NCBI GenBank assembly: GCA_012511185.1
Contig: JAAZGN010000054.1
Span: forward strand, 1 to 10,612
Length of the DNA: 10,612 bases
Direction: 5' to 3'
Origin: Clostridiaceae bacterium
Lineage (GTDB): Bacteria; Bacillota; Clostridia; Saccharofermentanales; DTU023
Positions 6,384 to 10,612 of this stretch are shown piece after piece (within the stretch, counting starts at the first letter, position 1; every line of letters begins with the position of its first letter). A program made the position numbers and the translations under genes. Below the pieces are notes generated by a model that saw nothing but the letters and a program-made list of their open reading frames with translations, was not told the origin of the DNA and did not search any database.

Positions 6384-7898
6384 ATGGAAGGTTCAAATCC
6401 GGTTCATTATGTCGAGATAAGGGGTGAGGATCTTAGCCCGGAAAAGGTTGCTGACGTCGCTTACAGTCGTTCTGGCGTATCAATCGCGGGTACTGCCCGG
6501 GAAAAAATGGAGGCTTCCTTTTCCCTGGTTAAAACCATCCTGGCCTCAGGAAGGCCGACTTACGGCATTTCCACAGGCTTCGGCGACCTGAGCCGGGTAA
6601 CCATCTCGGAAAATCAGAATTATGAACTGCAGCGCAACCTGATCAGAAGCCACGCGGCGGGTGTCGGTCAGCCTTTTTCAAATGAAGTCGTGCGAGCCAT
6701 GATGCTATTGCGGCTCAATGCCCTTTGCGTCGGCTGCTCGGGCATCAATCCGCAGGTTGCCGATCTGCTCGCCTCTTTGATAAATTGTGGCATCACCCCT
6801 GTCATACCCGAGCAGGGCTCGCTCGGCGCGTCGGGCGATCTTGCCAACCTGGCACACATGTCCCTGGTTCTGATCGGAGAAGGGCAAGCGGAGATTGATG
6901 GGGAAAGAGTGGGCGGTCAAGAGGCCCTGGCGCGACGGGGACTCAAACCGGTCCGGCTTTTTGGAAAGGACGGACTCGCCTTGATCAACGGGACCTCGGG
7001 AATGCTGGCAGTCGGAGTGCTCACCCTCTTAAAAGCAGAAAACTGCCTGAATGCGGCGAATGCCGCTGCCGCGCTCACATTTGAAGCGCTTCGTGGTTTT
7101 CGCGATGCTTACCAGCCGCAAATTCATTTCCTTCGCAAACAGCCGGGACAGATAGAGGTCGCCTCCTCACTTTTGTCGATGTTGGAAGGGTCCCAGTATG
7201 CCGACAGCCGGACCGAGGATGTCCAGGACGCGTACACCTTGCGCTGTGTTCCCCAGGTACATGGAGCTTCTCAGGATGCGCTCGGCTATGTGCGTGGAGT
7301 ATTAAGCCGCGAAATTAACGCGGTAACGGACAACCCCCTGGTTTTCAGCGGGACGGGCCGTGTCATTTCCGGCGGTAATTTTCATGGACAGCCCTTGGCG
7401 CTGGCCCTTGATTTTCTCGCCATCGCCGTCTCGGAACTGGCCAATATCAGCGAAAGACGAACGGAGCGGATGGTTAACCCGCAACTGTCAAACGGGTTGC
7501 CCGCCTTTTTGTGCTGTAAAGGCGGTGTCCAATCAGGCTTCATGATTCCACAGTATGTCGCCGCATCGCTTGTTTCAGAAAACAAGATCCTGGCTCATCC
7601 GGCCAGCGTTGATTCCATACCCTCGTCCGCCAACAAGGAGGATCACGTCAGCATGGGCGCGGCCGCGGCCAGAAAGGCAGCCCAGGTGGTGATCAATACG
7701 AGCCGGGTTATTGCCATCGAATTGATCTGTGCCGCCCAGGCCATTGACCTGCTCGATCAGCGGGAACTTGGCGCAGGCACCGGCAGGGTTTACCGGCAAA
7801 TAAGGCAGTACGTTTCGAAACTGACAGAAGACAGGCCCTTGTCGGATGACATCGAGACCATCTCCCGCCTGATTGTCTCGGGCGGCCTGCAAGAGTAA
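6384..7898 (+). CDS. hutH: Histidine ammonia-lyase
   Basis: This 504-residue enzyme of the aromatic amino acid lyase family deaminates L-histidine to trans-urocanate and ammonia in the cytoplasm, the first step of histidine catabolism. The MIO cofactor triad Ala149-Ser150-Gly151 is present in GSLGASGDLA. Catalytic tyrosine is in YGISTGFG (Tyr60), followed by NLIRSHAAGVG with Ser89-His90, the histidine-selective pair (tyrosine and phenylalanine lyases differ here). Also seen are INGTSGM (Asn202), Tyr284 and Arg287 in QDAYTLRC, and Glu419 in ANKEDHVSMG. Length is the family norm. The residue after GASGDLA is Asn155 where proline is usual. ATG 6384 is the only sensible start, but its ribosome site is weak or structure-dependent. 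The gene follows recN by 30 nt and precedes fchA, which supports a catabolic role; hutU and hutI are not in the window. Confidence 0.94.
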   Translation: MEGSNPVHYVEIRGEDLSPEKVADVAYSRSGVSIAGTAREKMEASFSLVKTILASGRPTYGISTGFGDLSRVTISENQNYELQRNLIRSHAAGVGQPFSNEVVRAMMLLRLNALCVGCSGINPQVADLLASLINCGITPVIPEQGSLGASGDLANLAHMSLVLIGEGQAEIDGERVGGQEALARRGLKPVRLFGKDGLALINGTSGMLAVGVLTLLKAENCLNAANAAAALTFEALRGFRDAYQPQIHFLRKQPGQIEVASSLLSMLEGSQYADSRTEDVQDAYTLRCVPQVHGASQDALGYVRGVLSREINAVTDNPLVFSGTGRVISGGNFHGQPLALALDFLAIAVSELANISERRTERMVNPQLSNGLPAFLCCKGGVQSGFMIPQYVAASLVSENKILAHPASVDSIPSSANKEDHVSMGAAAARKAAQVVINTSRVIAIELICAAQAIDLLDQRELGAGTGRVYRQIRQYVSKLTEDRPLSDDIETISRLIVSGGLQE

Positions 7899-7906
7899 GT
7901 CCTTCC

Positions 7907-7938
7907 TTTCTCATGTTATAGTGGTAAAGCATGAAAGA
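7907..7938 (+). promoter_or_regulatory. Extended -10 promoter inside an inverted repeat, upstream of fchA
   Basis: TGTTATAGT (7914-7922) fits an extended -10 element (TGn followed by TATAGT, 5/6 to TATAAT). No good -35 lies 17 nt upstream. The element is framed by TTTCTCATG (7907-7915) and CATGAAAGA (7930-7938), an imperfect inverted repeat (7 of 9 positions complementary, the inner 5 perfect) with a 14-nt spacer. This could be an operator over a promoter giving fchA its own transcript. All is pattern-based and unproven. Confidence 0.35.
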
Positions 7939-7961
7939 TCCAGTCAAGGGAGGTTATGAAA

Positions 7962-8600
7962 GTGGAATTTAAGCACTTGAAGATTACAGATTACTTGGAG
8001 CGCGCTGCCTCGGCGAGCGCAACACCGGGAGGCGGCAGCGTGTCCGCGCTGATCGCCGCACTCGGCTCGGCGCTTGGCCAGATGGTTTACAATCTGACCG
8101 TCACCAAGAAATCTTACCTGGCTAATGATGAGATAACCAAGGCTGCTGTCCAATCCGATTGGCGGGCGATTGAAAGCCTTCAGCGTGATTTTACCGAGCT
8201 GATCGATCGCGATATCGAGGCCTTTAACGTATTCATGAAGGCGCTTGCCCTTCCCAAAGAAACGGATCAGGAAAAAGCGTCAAGAAAGCAGGCGCTTGCC
8301 GACGCCTCAGTCATCGCCATGGAAGTGCCTCTCGCGACTGCCGGTAAATCACTGGAGCTTTTACAACACTTGGGGTCAATCGCACGTTACGGCCATAAAA
8401 CCTGTATCTCGGACGCAGGTGTCGCGGCGCTTTGCGCGCATGCCGCCCTGCAGGCCTCAGTCATGAATGTGCGCATTAACCTTGCGGGGATTGAAGACCG
8501 GGAAATCCGTGAAGGGGCTGAGAAGAGTTGCGCCGCCTATATCAAGGAGTCGGCGGTTCTGACCCCGGAGATAATGGACATCGTCTACGCGCAAATTTAA
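7962..8600 (+). CDS. fchA: Formimidoyltetrahydrofolate cyclodeaminase
   Basis: A 212-residue helical protein of the formiminotransferase-cyclodeaminase C-terminal family, which converts 5-formimino-THF to 5,10-methenyl-THF plus ammonia. Seen in sequence: the family's N-terminal hallmark ATPGGGSVSALIAALGSAL (PGGGS about residues 22-26), then MVYNLTVTKKSY, a PLATAGKSLELL segment, and the C-terminal ISDAGVAALCAHAA followed by MNVRINL. Size is right for the stand-alone bacterial enzyme (about 200-215). I favour GTG 7962 as start because AAGGGAGG (7946-7953) lies 8 nt before it. The in-frame ATG at 7956 is only 2 nt from the same Shine-Dalgarno, too close to use it, and would add two residues. Following hutH, it probably channels histidine-derived formimino groups into the one-carbon pool. 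The formiminotransferase itself is not in the window; purine fermentation is another possible source of substrate. Confidence 0.92.
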   Translation: MEFKHLKITDYLERAASASATPGGGSVSALIAALGSALGQMVYNLTVTKKSYLANDEITKAAVQSDWRAIESLQRDFTELIDRDIEAFNVFMKALALPKETDQEKASRKQALADASVIAMEVPLATAGKSLELLQHLGSIARYGHKTCISDAGVAALCAHAALQASVMNVRINLAGIEDREIREGAEKSCAAYIKESAVLTPEIMDIVYAQI

Positions 8601-8667
8601 TTAAACCGCACGTTGCAGTTTTTTCCAGCTCCGGATTTGTTTCGTCCGTTTCAGCCAGGGGTCTTAT

Positions 8668-8697
8668 TTGACAGGCCAAGTGCCATGAATTTAGTAT
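8668..8697 (+). promoter_or_regulatory. Sigma-A-like promoter for the cytochrome-b5/diheme membrane protein pair
   Basis: A consensus TTGACA (8668-8673) is followed after 18 nt by TAGTAT (8692-8697, 4/6 to TATAAT). It sits about 64 nt before the lipoprotein gene start in the 160-nt gap after fchA. The rest of this gap (8601-8760) shows no convincing gene and no clear terminator. The promoter implies that the two downstream genes can be expressed independently of hutH-fchA. Confidence 0.5.
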
Positions 8698-8760
8698 CAG
8701 CGTGGTCCTGTACGATCAGGGAGACGGTATGGAGCCCTTGCCTGAAACGGAGGACCCGGC

Positions 8761-9120
8761 ATGAAAAAAATCACCACGTTTGCATCTCGGCATCGATACT
8801 TGATATTTGCCCTTCTGATCGCGATCCTGCAGGTCAGCGCCTGTGCGGAAACCGGACCTGAAGCCAAAGAGACCTGGAAGGTTGAATTGATCCTGACCAT
8901 TGAGGAACTGGCCCAATACGACGGCCTGGAGGGCAGAAGAGCTTACATCGCCGTTGACGGCATCGTCTACGATGTAACGGACATCCCGCAATGGAAGGAC
9001 GGCCTCCACGGAGGGCGGTTCCAGGCGGGAAGAGACTACAGCGAAGAAATCCGAAGTGAATCGCCCCATGGGACGGGCATGCTCTCCAGGGCGGACGAGG
9101 TGGGAATCTTGGAAGACTGA
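8761..9120 (+). CDS. Cytochrome b5-like heme-binding domain lipoprotein
   Basis: A 119-residue protein. A basic N terminus (MKKITTFASRHR) and hydrophobic run (residues 13-27) end in the lipobox VSAC with Cys28, so it is predicted to be a lipoprotein on the outer face of the membrane. The mature part resembles the short bacterial cytochrome b5-like family: LTIEELAQYDGLEGRRAYIAV, then DGIVYDVTD, a WKDG segment, GLHGGRFQAG with His83, and SPHG with His103, ending VGIL. In that family two histidines hold a b-type heme; His83 and His103 are the obvious candidates, although heme binding is not proven by sequence. The ATG has GGAGG at 8749-8753, 7 nt upstream. The gene is 33 nt upstream of a predicted diheme membrane protein, so an electron-transfer partnership is likely. 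It could instead bind another hydrophobic ligand, as MAPR-type relatives can. Confidence 0.8.
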   Translation: MKKITTFASRHRYLIFALLIAILQVSACAETGPEAKETWKVELILTIEELAQYDGLEGRRAYIAVDGIVYDVTDIPQWKDGLHGGRFQAGRDYSEEIRSESPHGTGMLSRADEVGILED

Positions 9121-9153
9121 GAGTTTTAGCGGTCAAAGACTGGAGGCTGGCTT

Positions 9154-9567
9154 ATGCACGATAGTGGAAGTCTTTTCGGTTGGTTGATAACGGCGGGCTT
9201 TTTGCTGACGCTACTTAATTATCCGGTCAAACTTGTATACCGGAAATTCGTGGCATCCAGACCGCGTGAATCGAAATTTCGCAGGATTTACGTCAAGTTT
9301 CAAAGATTTATCGTTTCCAATCACCGGTTTTTCGCTTTTTTCACTGCTCTGCTTTTACTGACGCACGTGATCATCCAGATGCTCTACCGCTGGTTCTCGT
9401 GGACCGGCCTGATCGCCGCCGGCTCGATGGTGGCCAATCTTCTAATCGGAAGCTATGGGCATTACATCAAAAAGAGAAGGCCTTCAGCCTGGCTCGTCGT
9501 CCACCGCGCAGCCGGTTTGCTTCTGATTGCGGCCATCACCGCCCACGTCCTGAAGGGGGGCCGCTGA
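9154..9567 (+). CDS. Small four-helix membrane protein, predicted diheme b-type cytochrome
   Basis: A 137-residue basic membrane protein with four hydrophobic segments: about residues 7-28, 58-78, 83-101 and 113-133. Helix 2 carries His57 and His71, and helix 4 carries His117 and His131. Both pairs are exactly 14 residues apart, the spacing used in ferric reductase/NADPH oxidase and related transmembrane cytochromes to hold two stacked b hemes. A further His103 follows helix 3 (SYGHYIKK). There is no flavin or NAD binding domain, so it would be only the membrane heme core. I do not recognise a named family with certainty; a cytochrome b561-like or ferric-reductase-like domain is the best guess. 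The ATG has GGAGG (9142-9146) 7 nt upstream. It follows the cytochrome-b5-like lipoprotein by 33 nt and is probably co-transcribed with it. Confidence 0.65.
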   Translation: MHDSGSLFGWLITAGFLLTLLNYPVKLVYRKFVASRPRESKFRRIYVKFQRFIVSNHRFFAFFTALLLLTHVIIQMLYRWFSWTGLIAAGSMVANLLIGSYGHYIKKRRPSAWLVVHRAAGLLLIAAITAHVLKGGR

Positions 9568-9609
9568 CTTCGACTGCCCGTCAGGTCCGGCAAGCCGCAG
9601 TTTAAAACC

Positions 9610-9633
9610 GGATGGATGGAACATCCTTTTTTT
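9610..9633 (+). terminator. Probable rho-independent terminator after the cytochrome pair
   Basis: GGATG (9610-9614, or a second copy at 9614-9618) can pair with CATCC (9622-9626), immediately followed by seven Ts (9627-9633). The 5-bp stem is short, with either a 3-nt or a 7-nt loop, but its position 43 nt after the last cytochrome-module gene and directly before the rny promoter fits a transcription boundary. Confidence 0.5.
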
Positions 9634-9635
9634 CA

Positions 9636-9664
9636 TTGACATTCGACCCCGCGGCACATAAACT
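9636..9664 (+). promoter_or_regulatory. Sigma-A-like promoter for rny
   Basis: Consensus TTGACA (9636-9641), a 17-nt spacer, then TAAACT (9659-9664, 4/6 to TATAAT). Transcription would start near 9671, leaving a leader of about 100 nt before the rny start. It comes directly after the probable terminator, so rny appears to be its own transcription unit. Confidence 0.55.
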
Positions 9665-9680
9665 GAAGAATAGAATAAAC

Positions 9681-9710
9681 GATCGGAACCGGTAAAAACC
9701 GGTGCCGCTC
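9681..9710 (+). other. Hairpin in the rny leader
   Basis: Two copies of the palindrome ACCGGT (9688-9693 and 9698-9703) flank AAAA, forming a perfect 6-bp stem with a 4-nt loop. After one A-G mismatch the stem continues with three more pairs (CGG 9684-9686 with CCG 9705-9707) and, after another mismatch, two further pairs (9681-9682 with 9709-9710). No T-run follows, so it is not an intrinsic terminator. It lies near the predicted 5' end of the rny mRNA and could protect it or be a regulatory site. Confidence 0.5.
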
Positions 9711-9761
9711 ATTGATTATTATCGTGATTAATCGTTTTCGAAACTTGATAATTGAATAATT

Positions 9762-9777
9762 GGAGGTGATTACCATC
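9762..9777 (+). promoter_or_regulatory. rny Shine-Dalgarno and candidate ATC start codon
   Basis: GGAGGTGAT (9762-9770) is a near-perfect complement to the 16S rRNA 3' end. Eight nt after GGAGG, the rny frame has ATC (9775-9777) encoding the point where an RNase Y would be expected to begin. Other in-frame candidates are GTG 9790 and ATG 9817, 23 and 50 nt beyond GGAGG and without their own ribosome site. The ATG at 9780 is in another frame and closes after 24 codons. Confidence 0.55.
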
Positions 9778-10612
9778 GAATGGTTATACGTGATTATCGG
9801 TTTGCTTGCGGGCGCCATGGCCGCTTGGGCCCTGACGGCGTTCTTCTATCATAAAGGGTACAGCAAGAGGAGCCGTGAACTGCTTGTGGTAAAGCAGAAG
9901 ACAGAGGAAGAGGCACTTGCCACGGTGGGTGAGGCGATCAAGGAAGGAGAGGACAGAAAGCGGGAGATTCTCTTATCTGTCAAGGAAGAAGTCCACAAAG
10001 CTAAGATTGAACTTGAACGCGATGTGCGGGAACGGCGTCATGAACTGACACGGGAACGCCAGCGGATTGACCAGAAAGAAACGGTTCTTGACCGGCGGGC
10101 GCAGAGCCTGGAGGACAGGGAACAGAATTACAAAGATAAAGAAGCGGAACTTCAGACAAAAGAATATGAGTTAGCAGAGATTGACGCGCGGAAGCGCGCC
10201 GAGCTCGAGCGTGTTGCGGGAATGACGGTACAGGACGCCAGGGACATCTTGCTTGAGGCGGCCGGGACAGAGTACCGTTACGATCTTTCCCTGCTGTACA
10301 AGCGCCTGGAAGATGAAACAAAAGCGACTGCAGCCGCAAAGGCGCAGGAGATTGTCGTCAGCACCATTCAGCGCTACGCCAGTGATTATGTCTCCGAGGC
10401 GACCGTATCCGTTGTCTCCCTTCCCAACGAGGAAATGAAAGGCAGGATTATCGGCCGCGAAGGCCGCAACATCCGGACCATTGAACAGCTGACAGGCGTC
10501 GATCTCATCATCGATGACACACCGGAAGCCGTCATTTTGTCGAGTTTTGACCCCATCCGGCGTGAGATCGCCCGGCTCAGGATTGAAAAGCTGGTCCAGG
10601 ACGGGCGTATTC
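9775..10612 (+). CDS. rny: Ribonuclease Y, N-terminal part (3' end outside window)
   Basis: RNase Y is the membrane-anchored endoribonuclease that starts mRNA decay in many Firmicutes. About 279 codons are visible. An N-terminal transmembrane helix (about residues 3-23: WLYVIIGLLAGAMAAWALTAF) is followed by a basic HKGYSKRSR stretch. A long charged coiled coil then runs from about residue 35 to 180 (rich in E/K/R, for example RERRHELTRERQRIDQKE). Next come TVQDARDILLEAA, IVVSTIQRYASDYVSEATVSVV and the start of the KH domain with MKGRIIGREGRNIRTIE (GREG loop at 227-230) and IDDTPEAVILSSFDPIRRE. The catalytic HD domain lies beyond the window. Identity is secure from the KH region. The start is unusual: ATC 9775 fits the ribosome site best. 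Choosing GTG 9790 or ATG 9817 would shorten or truncate the membrane helix. Confidence 0.94.
   Translation, partial: MEWLYVIIGLLAGAMAAWALTAFFYHKGYSKRSRELLVVKQKTEEEALATVGEAIKEGEDRKREILLSVKEEVHKAKIELERDVRERRHELTRERQRIDQKETVLDRRAQSLEDREQNYKDKEAELQTKEYELAEIDARKRAELERVAGMTVQDARDILLEAAGTEYRYDLSLLYKRLEDETKATAAAKAQEIVVSTIQRYASDYVSEATVSVVSLPNEEMKGRIIGREGRNIRTIEQLTGVDLIIDDTPEAVILSSFDPIRREIARLRIEKLVQDGRI

Noticed and set aside
7931..7972. A 13-codon upstream open frame (MKDPVKGG...) overlapping the fchA start
   Set aside because: It has no ribosome site of its own, its ATG is part of the inverted repeat, and it overlaps fchA out of frame. A leader peptide cannot be excluded but nothing supports it.
8601..8640. 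A possible terminator after fchA ending in six Ts (GCACGTTGC then TTTTTT)
   Set aside because: Only three base pairs can form before the T-run, too few for an intrinsic terminator.
8685..8698. An ARG-box-like sequence (TGAATTTAGTATCA) over the -10 of the cytochrome-pair promoter
   Set aside because: The left half fits TGAAT but the right half does not match the ATTCA half-site, so this is not good enough to call an ArgR operator.
8613..8861. An 82-codon + strand open frame covering the gap before the cytochrome b5-like gene
   Set aside because: It has no ribosome site, contains the predicted promoter, and its second half is out of frame with the well-supported lipoprotein gene.

Overview
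The window reads as a GC-rich (by eye in the mid-50s percent) chromosomal segment of an anaerobic Firmicutes/Clostridia-type bacterium. The main evidence is the gene order xseA-xseB-ispA-dxs-nadK-argR-recN, a conserved Firmicutes cluster, together with an RNase Y gene (rny), strong GGAGG-type ribosome binding sites and frequent GTG/TTG starts. All genes lie on the + strand. I see no tRNA, rRNA, CRISPR array, insertion sequence or phage gene. I cannot name the genus from the sequence alone.

Layout. Positions 1-6353 are a tightly packed operon. It holds the tail of exonuclease VII large subunit (xseA), the small subunit (xseB), farnesyl diphosphate synthase (ispA), DXP synthase (dxs), NAD kinase (nadK), the arginine repressor (argR) and the DNA-repair ATPase recN. 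Junctions are 4-bp stop/start overlaps (xseB/ispA, dxs/nadK, nadK/argR) or gaps of 1 to about 34 nt. The operon promoter lies upstream of the window. The tlyA gene usually found between dxs and nadK/argR is absent, and the sporulation genes (spoIVB/spo0A) that often follow recN are not there either. Histidine ammonia-lyase (hutH, 6384-7898) and formimidoyl-THF cyclodeaminase (fchA, 7962-8600) occupy that position. These two represent the first step of histidine catabolism and the step that moves the formimino carbon into the folate pool.

Positions 8601-9567 hold a two-gene module behind its own sigma-A-like promoter. It encodes a cytochrome-b5-like lipoprotein and a small four-helix membrane protein whose two histidine pairs are each spaced 14 residues, as in diheme b-type transmembrane cytochromes of the ferric-reductase type. 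I infer that they form a membrane electron-transfer pair. This is the least ordinary content of the window.

A 207-nt intergenic region (9568-9774) then carries a probable terminator, a promoter and a structured leader for rny (RNase Y, truncated by the window end). The rny reading frame has an excellent Shine-Dalgarno sequence but no ATG, GTG or TTG at the right distance. The best-placed initiator is an ATC codon at 9775.
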